NCBI RefSeq assembly: GCF_002549795.1
Contig: NZ_CP021435.1
Location: 1,178,001 to 1,242,000, forward strand
From: Halomonas beimenensis
GTDB lineage: Bacteria > Pseudomonadota > Gammaproteobacteria > Pseudomonadales > Halomonadaceae
Direction: 5' to 3'
DNA: 64,000 nucleotides
The notes beneath the pieces are model-generated. The model was not told the origin of the DNA. It worked only from the letters and a program-made list of their open reading frames with translations, and did no database searches. Numbering within the stretch: the first letter of the stretch is position 1; each line of letters starts with the position of its first letter. Shown piece after piece: positions 54,857-63,503 of the stretch. A program made the translations under genes and the position numbers.

Positions 54857-56307
54857 CATCACACACGCATTCCCTGCTCGACCAGGCCGCCGAGGTGCTG
54901 CTCGCTCCCGGCGGCCTCGATCTCGATGTCCTGGACACCGGCCTCGGCCATGCGCTGGGGGCCGGCATCGACTATGCCGACCTCTACTTCCAGCGCAGCT
55001 GGCACGAGGGGTGGGTGCTGGAAGACGGTGAGGTCAAGGAGGCCAGCTACAACATCGACGGTGGCGTCGGGGTGCGGGCCATGGCCGGGGAGAAGACCGG
55101 CTTCGCCTACTCCAACCAGATCACCATGGACGCCCTGGCCGAGACCGGCCGCACCGCCGCCGGCATCGTGCGCAGCGGTGCCCGCCACCAGCCCCTGGCG
55201 CCGGTGGTGGCCGCCCCCGCGGCCCGCTACGCGGGCATCGACCCGCTGTCCGGCCTGTCCGCCGACCACAAGATCGCCATGCTCAAGCAGGCCGACCGCA
55301 TCGCCCGGGCGGCCGATCCCGCGGTGAGCCAGGTCAACGCCTCGCTGACCGGCGTCCACGAGGTGGTGCTGGTGCGGGCCAGCGACGGGACCCTGGCCGC
55401 CGACATCCGTCCCCTGGTGCGCCTCAACGTCAGCGTGATCGCCGTGCGCGACGGCCGCCGCGAGCGGGGCAGCGCCGGCGGCGGCGGTCGCTATCCCATG
55501 GCCCGGTTGCGCGACGAGAACGCCGCTGAGCGCTTCGCCCAGGAAGCCGTGCGCCAGGCCCTGGTCAACCTGGACGCCGTGGACGCCCCCGCCGGCCAGA
55601 TGCCGGTGGTGCTGGGCTCCGGCTGGCCGGGCATCCTGCTCCACGAGGCGGTGGGTCACGGCCTGGAGGGCGACTTCAACCGCAAGGGCAGTTCGGCCTT
55701 CGCCGGCCGCCTCGGCGAGCGGGTGGCCGCCCCCGGGGTGACCGTGGTCGACGACGCCACCCTGGCCGACCGCCGCGGTTCGATGAGCATCGACGACGAG
55801 GGCACCGCCGGCCAGTGCACCACCCTGATCGAGGACGGCATCCTCAAGGGCTACATGCAGGACAAGCTCAACGCCCGGTTGATGGGCATGGCCCCCACCG
55901 GCAATGCCCGTCGGGAATCGTTCGCGCACCTGCCCATGCCGCGCATGACCAACACCTACATGCGCGCCGGCCAGGACGACCCCGCCGACATCATCAGGAG
56001 CGTCTCCCGCGGGCTCTACGCGGTGAGCTTCGGCGGCGGCCAGGTGGACATCACCTCGGGCAAGTTCGTGTTCTCGGCCAGCGAGGCCTACCTGATCGAG
56101 GACGGACGCATCACCGCCCCGGTGAAGGGCGCGACCCTGATCGGCAACGGCCCCGAGGCCATGGGCCGGGTCTCGATGATCGGCCATGACCTGGAACTCG
56201 ACACCGGCATCGGCGTCTGCGGCAAGGAAGGGCAGGGCGTGCCGGTGGGCGTCGGCCAGCCCACGCTGAAGCTCGACGAGCTGACCGTGGGCGGAACGCA
56301 GTCATAA
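54853..56307 (+). CDS. tldD: Metalloprotease TldD
   Basis: 484 residues. The zinc protease motif HEAVGH is at 264-269 ([18 protein letters not shown]), and FTCGK-like text in this family appears as [20 protein letters not shown]. TldD pairs with TldE (PmbA, encoded at 57082) to degrade unfolded peptides; in E. coli it trims microcin B17 and helps turn over the CcdA antitoxin. The ATG at 54853 overlaps the yhdP stop by four bases. It is the last gene of the mre run. After it come a short weak hairpin and an extragenic repeat. Confidence 0.96.
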   Translation: MTSHTHSLLDQAAEVLLAPGGLDLDVLDTGLGHALGAGIDYADLYFQRSWHEGWVLEDGEVKEASYNIDGGVGVRAMAGEKTGFAYSNQITMDALAETGRTAAGIVRSGARHQPLAPVVAAPAARYAGIDPLSGLSADHKIAMLKQADRIARAADPAVSQVNASLTGVHEVVLVRASDGTLAADIRPLVRLNVSVIAVRDGRRERGSAGGGGRYPMARLRDENAAERFAQEAVRQALVNLDAVDAPAGQMPVVLGSGWPGILLHEAVGHGLEGDFNRKGSSAFAGRLGERVAAPGVTVVDDATLADRRGSMSIDDEGTAGQCTTLIEDGILKGYMQDKLNARLMGMAPTGNARRESFAHLPMPRMTNTYMRAGQDDPADIIRSVSRGLYAVSFGGGQVDITSGKFVFSASEAYLIEDGRITAPVKGATLIGNGPEAMGRVSMIGHDLELDTGIGVCGKEGQGVPVGVGQPTLKLDELTVGGTQS

Positions 56308-56388
56308 AGCTTGAAGCGGGAAGAGCGCCGCTTCGCGGCTGGAAGCCGGAAGAGAAACCCATGGCCTGACAGGGGGTAACTTCCAGTC

Positions 56389-56462
56389 GTAGGGTGGATA
56401 AGCGTCAGCGCATCCACCGAGGAGCTGGCGGATGCGCTCGCAGGCTCGCTTATCCGCCCTAC
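56389..56462. repeat. Extragenic palindromic repeat (GTAGGGTGGATAAGCG family)
   Basis: GTAGGGTGGATAAGCG (56389-56404) pairs with CGCTTATCCGCCCTAC (56447-56462), 15 of 16 matching, and inside it AGCGCATCC pairs with GGATGCGCT. Repeats with this outer word are common between genes of Pseudomonas and relatives. The right arm supplies the last bases and the stop codon of yjgA on the minus strand, so the element stands at the meeting point of tldD and yjgA transcripts and may help terminate both. Confidence 0.8.
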
Positions 56463-56965
56463 AGTCCGGCGGTATCGCGGATCAGCTTGAACAGCCGGCG
56501 GGCGTTGGTGGGGGGCTTGCCCTGGTCGCGTTCGCGACGGGCGTTGCGGATCAGCTGGCGCAGGGCCTGGCGGTCCACGTCGGGGAACTCGGCGATGAAC
56601 GGCGCCACGGCGTCATCGCCCTGTTCGATCAGGCGGTCGCGCCACTGCTCCAGTCGGTGGAAGGCGTGGTCCCGGCGCAGCTTCTCCTGGTCGAGCTCGT
56701 CGAACACCGCCTGGATGCCCTCGAGGTCCTCGCGGCGCATCAGCTTGCCGACGTATTGCATGTGCCGGCGGCGGGCCTCCCGGGCGCGGATGCGGTCGGT
56801 CTCGGCGATGGCCGCGAGAAGGTCGTCGGAGAGCGGGAAGCGGGCCCGCTCGGCCTCGTTCATGGCGATGAGCCGCTCGCCGAGGGCCTGGAGCGCGTGC
56901 ATCTCGCGCTTGCGCTGGGACTTGCTGGGCCGCTCGTCGGCGGAAGGGAAATCATCCTGGGTCAT
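56459..56965 (-). CDS. yjgA: Ribosome-associated protein YjgA (DUF615)
   Basis: 168 residues, mostly helical and very charged: PSKSQRKREMHALQALGERL, then ETDRIRAREARRRHMQYVGK, LMRREDLEGI, LEQWRDRLIEQGDDAV and FPDVDRQALRQLIRNARRER. This is the DUF615/YjgA (DarP) family, which joins late large-subunit precursors and helps form the peptidyl-transferase centre. The ATG at 56965 is MTQDDFPSADE. It lies between tldD and pmbA, divergent from pmbA, as in E. coli. The stop TAG falls inside the neighbouring repeat. Confidence 0.93.
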   Translation of the reverse strand: MTQDDFPSADERPSKSQRKREMHALQALGERLIAMNEAERARFPLSDDLLAAIAETDRIRAREARRRHMQYVGKLMRREDLEGIQAVFDELDQEKLRRDHAFHRLEQWRDRLIEQGDDAVAPFIAEFPDVDRQALRQLIRNARRERDQGKPPTNARRLFKLIRDTAGL

Positions 56966-57081
56966 GCCGCGTCCATCGGTCGTGGGAATCGGCCCAGTAT
57001 ACCAGTCCGTCGCGGCGGGCTGGCCAATCGACAAGGTGTTATGCATCGGCCCTCGGGCCGGTCGACGGAGGAGTCAAGACG

Positions 57082-58422
57082 ATGACACAGGCTTTCGATG
57101 CCGCCGCCCAGCAGTCGCTGCTGGAAACCCGTGCCGAGGCGGCCCTGGCGCTGGCGCGCCGGCTGGGCGCCGATGCCTGCGAGGTGGGCGCCAGCGTCGA
57201 CCAGGGGGTGGGCGTCAACGTCCGCGAAGGAGAGGTCGAGACCGTCGAGCTGTCCCGGGATCAGGGCATCGCGGTGACCGTCTATGTCGGGCAACGCAAG
57301 GGCAGCGCCTCCTCCACGGATGCCTCCGAGGCCTCGATCCGTGACGTGGTGGAAAAGGCCCTGGCCATCGCCCGCCACACCGGCGAGGACCCGGCGGCGG
57401 GGCTCGCTCCCGCCGAACTGATGGCCCGGGAGTTGCCGGACCTGGACGTCCACCACCCCTGGCCGCTGTCCACCGAGGAGGCGATCGACATTGCCCTTGC
57501 CTGCGAGGCCGCCGGGCGCGGCATGCCGGGCATCAAGAGTTCCGACGGCGCGGGCCTGTCCAGCGGCGAGGGGGTCAGGGTCTACGCCAACAGCCACGGC
57601 TTCCTGGGCAGCCAGCGCGGCAGCCGCCATTCGCTGTCCTGCATGCTGATCGCCGAGGACGAGGGCGGCATGCAGCGGGACTATGACTACACCAGCGCCC
57701 GCGACCCCCGTGAACTGCTGGCGCCCGAAGCGGTGGGCGAGAGCGCCGCCCGGCGCACCCTGCGTCGCCTCGGCGCCCGGCGACCGGCCACCGGCCGGAT
57801 GCCGGTGCTCTTCGACCCGACCCTGGCCTCCGGGCTGATCGGCCACCTGCTCGGCGCCATCGCTGGGGGCGCGCTCTACCGGCAATCCTCCTTCCTCTGC
57901 GACCGCCTGGGCGAGACGCTCTTCCCGGCGTGGTTCAGCCTGCAGGAGAAGCCCCGGCTGGTGGGCGGCATGGCCAGCAGCCCCTTCGACAACGACGGCG
58001 TGGCGACCCGGGAGAACGTCTTCATCGACCAGGGGCGCCTGGCCAGCTACCTGCTCTCCGCCTACAGCGCCCGGCGGCTGGGCATGGAAACCACCGGCAA
58101 CGCCGGCGGGGCCCGCAACCTGCGTCTCGCCGCGCCGCTGGAGAGCCGCGAGGCGCTGCTCGCGCGGCTCGATCGCGGCGTCGTGGTCACCGAGCTGATG
58201 GGGCAGGGCGTCAACGGCGTCACCGGGGACTACTCCCGGGGCGCGGCGGGCTTCTGGGTGGAAAACGGCCGGATCCAGCACCCGGTGGAGGAGTTCACCA
58301 TCGCCGGCAACCTGGAGGCCATGTTCCAGGGGCTGGTCGGCGTCGGCGACGACACCGACACCCGGGGCAGCATCCACACCGGCAGCTGGCTGATCGATGA
58401 GATGACGGTCGCGGGCGGCTAA
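57082..58422 (+). CDS. pmbA: TldE/PmbA, partner subunit of the TldD protease
   Basis: 446 residues, against 450 for E. coli PmbA. It shares the TldD fold (EGEVETVELSRDQGIAVTVY, GQRKGSASSTDASEASIRD, TTGNAGGARNLRLA, GQGVNGVTGDYSRGAAGFWV) but lacks the HExxxH zinc motif, as expected of the inactive half of the TldD-TldE heterodimer. The ATG at 57082 follows ACGGAGGAGTC. It is divergent from yjgA by 116 bases. Its stop is followed by the terminator of the opposite operon and the 7-bp repeat array. Confidence 0.95.
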   Translation: MTQAFDAAAQQSLLETRAEAALALARRLGADACEVGASVDQGVGVNVREGEVETVELSRDQGIAVTVYVGQRKGSASSTDASEASIRDVVEKALAIARHTGEDPAAGLAPAELMARELPDLDVHHPWPLSTEEAIDIALACEAAGRGMPGIKSSDGAGLSSGEGVRVYANSHGFLGSQRGSRHSLSCMLIAEDEGGMQRDYDYTSARDPRELLAPEAVGESAARRTLRRLGARRPATGRMPVLFDPTLASGLIGHLLGAIAGGALYRQSSFLCDRLGETLFPAWFSLQEKPRLVGGMASSPFDNDGVATRENVFIDQGRLASYLLSAYSARRLGMETTGNAGGARNLRLAAPLESREALLARLDRGVVVTELMGQGVNGVTGDYSRGAAGFWVENGRIQHPVEEFTIAGNLEAMFQGLVGVGDDTDTRGSIHTGSWLIDEMTVAGG

Positions 58423-58460
58423 GCCGGGCTTCGCCCGCTACCCGCTATAAGCCGTAAGAA

Positions 58461-58492
58461 AAACCGTTGTCACTGGCCCAGCCAGTGACAAC
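58461..58492 (-). terminator. Intrinsic terminator of the lpt-rpoN-PTS operon
   Basis: On the minus strand GTTGTCACTGGC, loop TGG, GCCAGTGACAAC (58492 down to 58466) is followed by GG and five T. The perfect 12-base stem ends the long operon from the right edge, after passing through the 7-bp repeats. It also meets pmbA transcription from the other side. Confidence 0.88.
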
Positions 58493-58500
58493 CTCTTGGG

Positions 58501-58570
58501 CTTGCGGCTTGCGGCTTGCGGCTTGCGGCTTGCGGCTTGCGGCTTGCGGCTTGCGGCTTGCGGCTTGCGG
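58501..58570. repeat. Ten perfect tandem copies of CTTGCGG
   Basis: From 58501 to 58570 the heptamer CTTGCGG repeats ten times without a mismatch, between the NPr stop (58574) and the terminator. It therefore lies in the 3' untranslated end of the minus-strand transcript, where it reads CCGCAAG. The unit is not a multiple of three, so it would not stay in one coding frame. A perfect array of this length is likely to change copy number by slippage. Confidence 0.95.
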
Positions 58571-58573
58571 CTG

Positions 58574-58843
58574 TCAGGCTTCCTCGTCGAACCGGGCCTC
58601 GAACAGCTCCTCCAGGGCATCCAGGACTTCCTCGCCGTCCTCGCCCTCTGCCTCGAGGGTGAGTTCGGTGCCGCAGGGGGCGGCGAGCATCAACAGCGAC
58701 ATGATGTTGGCCGCATCGGCCTGCTGATTGCCATGGTAGACGGTGACCCGCGACGCGAAGGGCTGGCAGCATTGCACCAGGCGGGTGGCGGCTCGGGCAT
58801 GCAGGCCGCGCTTGTTGGTCAGGGTGAGCTTGCGTCTGGCCAC
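58574..58843 (-). CDS. ptsO: Nitrogen-PTS phosphocarrier NPr (HPr family)
   Basis: 89 residues. His15 in NKRGLHARAATRLV is the phosphorylation site and the Ser49 region ANIMSLLMLAAPCGTEL matches HPr-fold proteins. NPr passes phosphate from EI-Ntr to EIIA-Ntr, whose gene ptsN is two genes upstream. The acidic C-terminal tail (EELFEARFDEEA) is typical of NPr. It starts three bases after rapZ and is the last gene before the repeat array and terminator. Confidence 0.92.
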   Translation of the reverse strand: MARRKLTLTNKRGLHARAATRLVQCCQPFASRVTVYHGNQQADAANIMSLLMLAAPCGTELTLEAEGEDGEEVLDALEELFEARFDEEA

Positions 58844-58846
58844 GTC

Positions 58847-59746
58847 TCAGCGTTCCTCGTCGGCGTTCGGGGCGGGCAGGTTGCGTTGCAGGCCAAGCTC
58901 CCGATGGCGCAGGCGGACGCCGGCGCGGGTCTCGGCCAGGCGGTGGGCCAGGCGCTCGGCCAGGTAGGTGGAACGATGCTGGCCCCCGGTGCAGCCGATC
59001 GCCACGGTGAGGTAGCTGCGCTGGCTGGCCTGATAGCGAGGCAGCCAGCGCTCGACCCAGGCGAGGATGTCGGCCTCCATCTCGGCGACCATGGGGTAGC
59101 CCTCCAGGAAGGCGATGACGCTGGCATCGCGTCCCGTGGCGTCGCGCAGCTGGGGGTCCCAGTAGGGATTCGGCAGGCAGCGGGCATCGAAGACGATATC
59201 GGCATCCAGGGGGACGCCGCGCTTGAAGCCGAAGGATTCCACGGTCAGGGTCAGGCCCTCGCGGTGGTGGCCGGCCACCTGGTCGGTGATGCGGCCGCGC
59301 AGGTCGTGCACCGAAAGGCGGGAGGTATCGATCAGCAGGTCGGCGAGATCGCGGATCTCGGCCAGGGCCTCCTCCTCGCGATCGATCGCCTCGGCCAGGG
59401 TCATCTCGCTGTCACGGGTCAGCGGGTGGCGGCGGCGGGTGGCCGAGTAGCGCTCCAGGAGGATGCGGGCGTCGGTGGTCAGGTAGATCACCTGACAGCG
59501 GATGCCCCGCGCCCGAACGTCCTCGAGCAGCGCCGGGAAGCGTTCCAGGGCGTGAGGCAGGTTACGGGCGTCGATACTCACCGCGATGGCGCTGCGCAGC
59601 GACTGGCCGCTCCGCAGCTCGTCCACCAGCGGCCCCAGCAGCATGGCCGGGAGATTGTCGATGGCGTAATAGCCGAGGTCCTCGAGGGCCTGCAGCGCGA
59701 TCGACTTTCCCGAACCGGAACGTCCGCTGATGATGACGAGCTGCAT
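58847..59746 (-). CDS. rapZ: RNase adapter protein RapZ
   Basis: 299 residues. Walker A GRSGSGKS at 8-15 and a Walker B-like region are followed by the conserved C-terminal domain (FGFKRGVPLDADIVFDARCL, DPQLRDATGRDASVIAFL, VAIGCTGGQHRSTYLAERLA). In E. coli RapZ binds GlcN6P and directs RNase E to the GlmZ small RNA, so tuning glmS; it also binds nucleotides. The start is the ATG at 59746, MQLVIISG, as in relatives. It lies 39 bases after ptsN. Confidence 0.95.
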   Translation of the reverse strand: MQLVIISGRSGSGKSIALQALEDLGYYAIDNLPAMLLGPLVDELRSGQSLRSAIAVSIDARNLPHALERFPALLEDVRARGIRCQVIYLTTDARILLERYSATRRRHPLTRDSEMTLAEAIDREEEALAEIRDLADLLIDTSRLSVHDLRGRITDQVAGHHREGLTLTVESFGFKRGVPLDADIVFDARCLPNPYWDPQLRDATGRDASVIAFLEGYPMVAEMEADILAWVERWLPRYQASQRSYLTVAIGCTGGQHRSTYLAERLAHRLAETRAGVRLRHRELGLQRNLPAPNADEER

Positions 59747-59785
59747 GACGGGTCTGGGTCTCCTGGTCGGGGGCGAGCCCAAGGC

Positions 59786-60268
59786 TCAACCGCGGCCGTC
59801 GGCCGGCGCCAGTCGTCGGATCGCCTGGATGAGGCAGTCGTGGAGCTCCCGCTGGCTGGTGGCGCGGCGCAGCGCACTGCGGGTCTCGGCATCGTTCATG
59901 ACGCCGGCCACCTGACCGAGCAGGGCGAGGTGGGCGTCGTCGGCCTCCTCGGGGACCAGCAGCACGAAGACCAGGTCCACGGGTTCGCCGTCGATGGCAT
60001 CGAAGTCCACCGGCTCGGCCAGCTTGAGGAAGCCGGCGACGGGACCCTTGCAGTGGGGGTTGCGGGCATGGGGAATGGCCACGCCATGCCCGATGCCGGT
60101 ACTGCCCAGCCGTTCCCGCCCGATCAGTCGGCTGAAGACTTCCTGGCTGTCGAGGCTCGGGGTGTTCTGGGCGATGAAGGTGCTGAAGAATTCCAGCACC
60201 CGTTTCTTGCTGCCCCCGGGCACCCCGAAGAGGGTGCGCTCGGGGGGCAGGATGGTTTCCAGTGACAT
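59786..60268 (-). CDS. ptsN: Nitrogen-regulatory EIIA component PtsN
   Basis: 160 residues of the PTS EIIA-2 fold. The phosphorylated His is His67 in TGIGHGVAIPHARNP. LGSTGIGHGVAIPH and LVFVLLVPEEADDAHLALLG are the family blocks. EIIA-Ntr controls potassium transporters and other targets according to nitrogen and carbon balance and has no sugar transport role. It starts six bases after hpf, from which it is probably translated in tandem. Confidence 0.95.
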   Translation of the reverse strand: MSLETILPPERTLFGVPGGSKKRVLEFFSTFIAQNTPSLDSQEVFSRLIGRERLGSTGIGHGVAIPHARNPHCKGPVAGFLKLAEPVDFDAIDGEPVDLVFVLLVPEEADDAHLALLGQVAGVMNDAETRSALRRATSQRELHDCLIQAIRRLAPADGRG

Positions 60269-60274
60269 GGCGGC

Positions 60275-60586
60275 TTAACGGACGCCGGCGGCGCCCTGGG
60301 CGCGGGCCTGGGTCTTTTCCTTGTGCTTGACCAGCTGGCGGTCCAGCTTGTCGGCAAGGGCGTCGATGGCGGCATACATGTCGCCGTCCATCGCCTCGGC
60401 ATGCAGGTCGGCGCCGGCGGCGTGCAGGGTGCAGGCGGCCTGCTGGCGCTCCTTCTCCACGGAGAGCGTGACTTGTACGGTGGTGATGTTGTCGTAATGG
60501 CGTTCGAGCCGAGCGAGCTTCTCCTGCACGTAGTCACGCAGGGGGTCGGTCAGTTCCACATGGTGCCCGGTGAGGTTGACTTGCAT
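60275..60586 (-). CDS. hpf: Ribosome hibernation promoting factor, short form
   Basis: 103 residues: MQVNLTGHHVELTDPLRDYV, EKLARLERHYDNITTVQVTL, and MYAAIDALADKLDRQLVKHK. This is the short HPF of gammaproteobacteria, which with RMF pairs 70S ribosomes into inactive 100S dimers in stationary phase. The start is the ATG at 60586 after AAGGAGCGTGTC. It follows rpoN by 112 bases and precedes ptsN by six. Confidence 0.95.
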   Translation of the reverse strand: MQVNLTGHHVELTDPLRDYVQEKLARLERHYDNITTVQVTLSVEKERQQAACTLHAAGADLHAEAMDGDMYAAIDALADKLDRQLVKHKEKTQARAQGAAGVR

Positions 60587-60698
60587 GACACGCTCCTTGC
60601 TCCTTGGGTGGTGACTCGATTGTAACCCTTTTTGGGGCCATGCAAACCCCCCGTCCCGGGCGCGTTCCGGCGTATTCAACGCTGTCGCTTGACCGGGG

Positions 60699-62105
60699 TC
60701 AGCGCAGGCGCTTTCGCTGGCTGGAAGAGGGGATCTGCATGGCCTCGCGATACTTGGCCACGGTGCGTCGGGCGACCTCGATCCCTTCCTCGGCGAGTCG
60801 TTCGACGAGCTTGCTGTCCGAGAGCGGCTTGCGTGGCGGCTCGTCCTGGATCAGCTTGCGGATTCGGGCGCGGATCGCCGTGCTGGAGTGGGCGTCCTCG
60901 CCGCCCCCGACCTGGCTCGAGAAGAAGTACTTGAGCTCGAAGACCCCCCGTGGGGTATGGATGAACTTCTGGGTGGTGACCCGGGAAATGGTCGACTCGT
61001 GCATCTCCACGACCTGGGCGATGTCGGCCAGCACCAGGGGCTTCATGGCTTCCTCGCCACGTTCGAGGAAATCGCGCTGGCGACTCATGACCTCGCGCCC
61101 GACCCGCAGCAGGGTGTCGTTGCGGCTCGACAGGCTCTTGAGCAGCCAACGAGCCTCCTGCAGGTGGTCCTTGAGGAACTGGTTGTCCTCGCTCTTGTCC
61201 GCGCGGCGAATCAGGGCCGCGTAGTCCGGCTGGATACGCAGCCGCGGCAGGGCCTCGGGGTTGAGTTCGACCCGCCAGCCGCCGGGGGTGTGCCGGACCA
61301 CCAGGTCGGGGATCACGTAATCGCTGTCGCCGCTCGAGAAGGCGCTGCCGGGGCGTGGGTCGAGCCCGCGGATCAGGGCGATGACCCGGTCCAGGGTCGC
61401 GTCGTCGAGCCCCTGGCGGCGCTTGAGCAGGCGACGGTCGTCGCCGGCCAGGGCTTCGAGGAACTGGCGCACCAGGCGTCGGGCCTGGGGCAGCAGGGGC
61501 ATGCCCTCGGGGAGGGCGGCGAGCTGGAGCAGCAGGCATTCGCGAAGGTCCCGGGCGAAGACGCCCGTCGGCTCGAAGCGCTGCAGGCGCAGCAGCAGGG
61601 CCTCCATCTCGCGGCTGGTCAGACCCTCGAGGCCCTGAGCCCTCAGGCCCTGGCGGATCTCCTCCAGCGGCTGATCCAGGTAGCCGTCGGGGTTGACGGC
61701 GTCGATCAGGCTCTCGGCGATGCGGCTCTCCCGTTCGTCGAGCTCGCTCATGGCCAGTTGCCAGGCTAGGTGGCTCTGCAGGCTCTGGCCGCCGGCCTGG
61801 CGCTCGAAGTCGGGGGCTTCGCCGCCGGTTCCGGTCCCGGCGTCCTGGAAGGTGTCGGACCAGTCGCTGTCCACGGACAGCTCGTCGGGGATCTCGTCGG
61901 CCCAGTCATCCTCCGGCGTTTCGCCCACGGCCTGTTCGCCGAAATCGTCCTCCAGCTCCAGCATGGGATTGGCTTCCAGGGCCTGCTGGATCTCCTGCCG
62001 CAGGTCGAGCGTGGAAAGCTGCAGCAGGCCGATCGCCTGTTGCAGCTGCGGCGTCATGGTCAGCTGGGTACCGACGCGGAGTTGCAGGGATGCCTTCATG
62101 GCCAT
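60699..62105 (-). CDS. rpoN: RNA polymerase sigma-54 factor
   Basis: 468 residues. Region I is the Gln/Leu-rich start (LQLRVGTQLTMTPQLQQAIG), then an acidic region II (about 55-100), the core-binding domain, and at the C-terminus the DNA-binding parts: the -12 helix-turn-helix (ESTISRVTTQKFIHTPRGVF) and the RpoN box ARRTVAKYRE, which reads the -24 element. I take the ATG at 62105 (MAMKASLQL), 11 bases after GGAG; the conserved start may instead be the ATG at 62099. It is preceded by a near-ideal sigma-54 promoter at 62181-62197, so sigma-54 may govern its own gene. hpf, ptsN, rapZ and ptsO follow, as in other gammaproteobacteria. Confidence 0.96.
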   Translation of the reverse strand: MAMKASLQLRVGTQLTMTPQLQQAIGLLQLSTLDLRQEIQQALEANPMLELEDDFGEQAVGETPEDDWADEIPDELSVDSDWSDTFQDAGTGTGGEAPDFERQAGGQSLQSHLAWQLAMSELDERESRIAESLIDAVNPDGYLDQPLEEIRQGLRAQGLEGLTSREMEALLLRLQRFEPTGVFARDLRECLLLQLAALPEGMPLLPQARRLVRQFLEALAGDDRRLLKRRQGLDDATLDRVIALIRGLDPRPGSAFSSGDSDYVIPDLVVRHTPGGWRVELNPEALPRLRIQPDYAALIRRADKSEDNQFLKDHLQEARWLLKSLSSRNDTLLRVGREVMSRQRDFLERGEEAMKPLVLADIAQVVEMHESTISRVTTQKFIHTPRGVFELKYFFSSQVGGGEDAHSSTAIRARIRKLIQDEPPRKPLSDSKLVERLAEEGIEVARRTVAKYREAMQIPSSSQRKRLR

Positions 62106-62180
62106 GGCCGTATCCACTCCTCCTCGGGCGAAGAAGCCCCTACCCTAGTCCCGGGAGGCGACGGGTGCAAGTCGTTTTCT

Positions 62181-62197
62181 AGCAATTAGCGTGCCAA
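62181..62197 (-). promoter_or_regulatory. Sigma-54 promoter element ahead of rpoN
   Basis: Read on the minus strand from 62197, TTGGCACGCTAATTGCT matches the -24/-12 consensus TTGGCACG-N4-TTGCT with GG and GC ten bases apart, as the factor requires. Transcription would start about 65 bases upstream of the rpoN ATG. Enhancer sites would be expected further up, in or beyond lptB; none was identified. Confidence 0.75.
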
Positions 62198-62256
62198 CGG
62201 CAAGGGGCGTGCCCGTCGCGTTACGGCGACAGGATATCAGTGGCTTGCGAAGTGGG

Positions 62257-62982
62257 TCAGAGGCGAAAGTCCTGTCCCAGGTAGACATCGCGAACCTTCT
62301 GGTTGGCCAGGATCGCCTCGGCATCGCCCTCGGCGATGATCTGGCCGTCGCCGACGATGTAGGCGCCGTCGCAGATGTCCAGGGTCTCGCGAACGTTGTG
62401 GTCGGTGATCAACACGCCGATTTCCCGCGCCTTGAGCTGGCGGATGATGCCCTTGATCTCGCCTACCGAGATGGGGTCGACGCCGGCGAAGGGCTCGTCG
62501 AGCAGAATGAAGTCCGGCTCGGTGGCCAGCGCCCGGGCGATCTCCACGCGTCGCCGCTCGCCGCCGGACAGGCTCATGCCCGGGTTGTCGCGGATATGGG
62601 TGATGTGGAAGTCCTCCAGCAGCCGCTCCAGGCGAGCCCGGCGGCCGGCACGATCCAAGTCGCGCCGGGTCTCGAGGATGGCCAGGATATTGTCGGCCAC
62701 CGAGAGCTTGCGGAAGATCGAGGCCTCCTGGGGGAGGTAGCCGATGCCGGCTCGGGCGCGCTCGTGCATGGCGGCCCCGGAGAGGTCGCGGTCGTCGATG
62801 GCGACGCGGCCGGCATCGGCCCGCACCAGGCCGACGATCATGTAGAAGGAGGTGGTCTTGCCGGCCCCGTTGGGCCCGAGCAGGCCGACGATGCGCCCCT
62901 GGCGGATCTCCAGGCTGATGTCGTGGACCACCCGGCGGCGCTTGTAGCTCTTGGCCAGGTGTCGGGCGCTGAGCGTCTTCAT
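62257..62982 (-). CDS. lptB: LPS export ABC ATPase LptB
   Basis: 241 residues, as in E. coli. Walker A GPNGAGKT at 36-43, Q-loop in [16 protein letters not shown], signature [15 protein letters not shown], Walker [16 protein letters not shown] and the switch His in [12 protein letters not shown]. It powers extraction of lipopolysaccharide by LptFG and its passage along LptC and LptA. The ATG at 62982 overlaps the lptA stop as ATGA. 151 bases separate it from rpoN, with a sigma-54 element between. Confidence 0.97.
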   Translation of the reverse strand: MKTLSARHLAKSYKRRRVVHDISLEIRQGRIVGLLGPNGAGKTTSFYMIVGLVRADAGRVAIDDRDLSGAAMHERARAGIGYLPQEASIFRKLSVADNILAILETRRDLDRAGRRARLERLLEDFHITHIRDNPGMSLSGGERRRVEIARALATEPDFILLDEPFAGVDPISVGEIKGIIRQLKAREIGVLITDHNVRETLDICDGAYIVGDGQIIAEGDAEAILANQKVRDVYLGQDFRL

Positions 62983-63503
62983 GGGCCGTCCTGCCGTTCC
63001 GGTTCGAGGGTCATGCGAACCCGCTGGCGTTCGTCGACACCCTCGGCCTCGGCGCGGGCCTGGACCACCCGCCGGTCGAGGAAGTACTCCAGGTAGCCGC
63101 CGTCGAAGGTATCGCCGCCCTGGTGCAGCTCGGCACGGTCGATCAGCTCGATGCGGCGTTCGGCGACGTGGTAGATCACGGTGCGTCCCCAGGCCTGAAC
63201 CAGCGGCTGGTCCGGGGCGGGCTTCTGCTCGAGGTAGGCACGCTCGCCGATGGCGGTGGCCCGAGTCAGCTGGCCGGCGTCGTTGCGACGGATCTCGACC
63301 CGCTCGCCGGTCAGCCGCAGGCTGCCCTGCTGGATGCGCACGTCGCCCTGGTAGACGGCGGTGCCGGCTCGGTCGTCCAGCTCGAGGCGATCGGCCTCCA
63401 CCTGGACCGGGGCGCCGGCGTCGCCTTCCAGGGCCAGGGCCGGGGAGGCCAGCGTGGCGGCGAGCGACAGCGCCAGCAGCGCGGCGAGAGACGGTCGCGT
63501 CAT
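62979..63503 (-). CDS. lptA: LPS transport periplasmic protein LptA
   Basis: 174 residues. A signal peptide ([20 protein letters not shown], cleaved at about residue 24) precedes an OstA-fold beta-jellyroll ([20 protein letters not shown], then [17 protein letters not shown]). LptA links LptC to LptD and forms the bridge that carries LPS across the periplasm. It overlaps lptC by four bases at its start and lptB by four at its end. Confidence 0.94.
   Translation of the reverse strand: MTRPSLAALLALSLAATLASPALALEGDAGAPVQVEADRLELDDRAGTAVYQGDVRIQQGSLRLTGERVEIRRNDAGQLTRATAIGERAYLEQKPAPDQPLVQAWGRTVIYHVAERRIELIDRAELHQGGDTFDGGYLEYFLDRRVVQARAEAEGVDERQRVRMTLEPERQDGP

Noticed and set aside
49496..54862. 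A 1788-codon open frame on the minus strand opposite rng and yhdP
   Set aside because: It mirrors the codon bias of two well-recognised plus-strand genes, has low-complexity Gly/Arg/Gln text and no domain. It is a high-GC antisense artefact. The same holds for long opposite frames over 16751-19537, 21136-23508 and 25682-28870.
58501..58570. CRISPR array
   Set aside because: The units are seven bases and directly adjoin with no spacers, and no cas gene is near. It is a simple tandem repeat.
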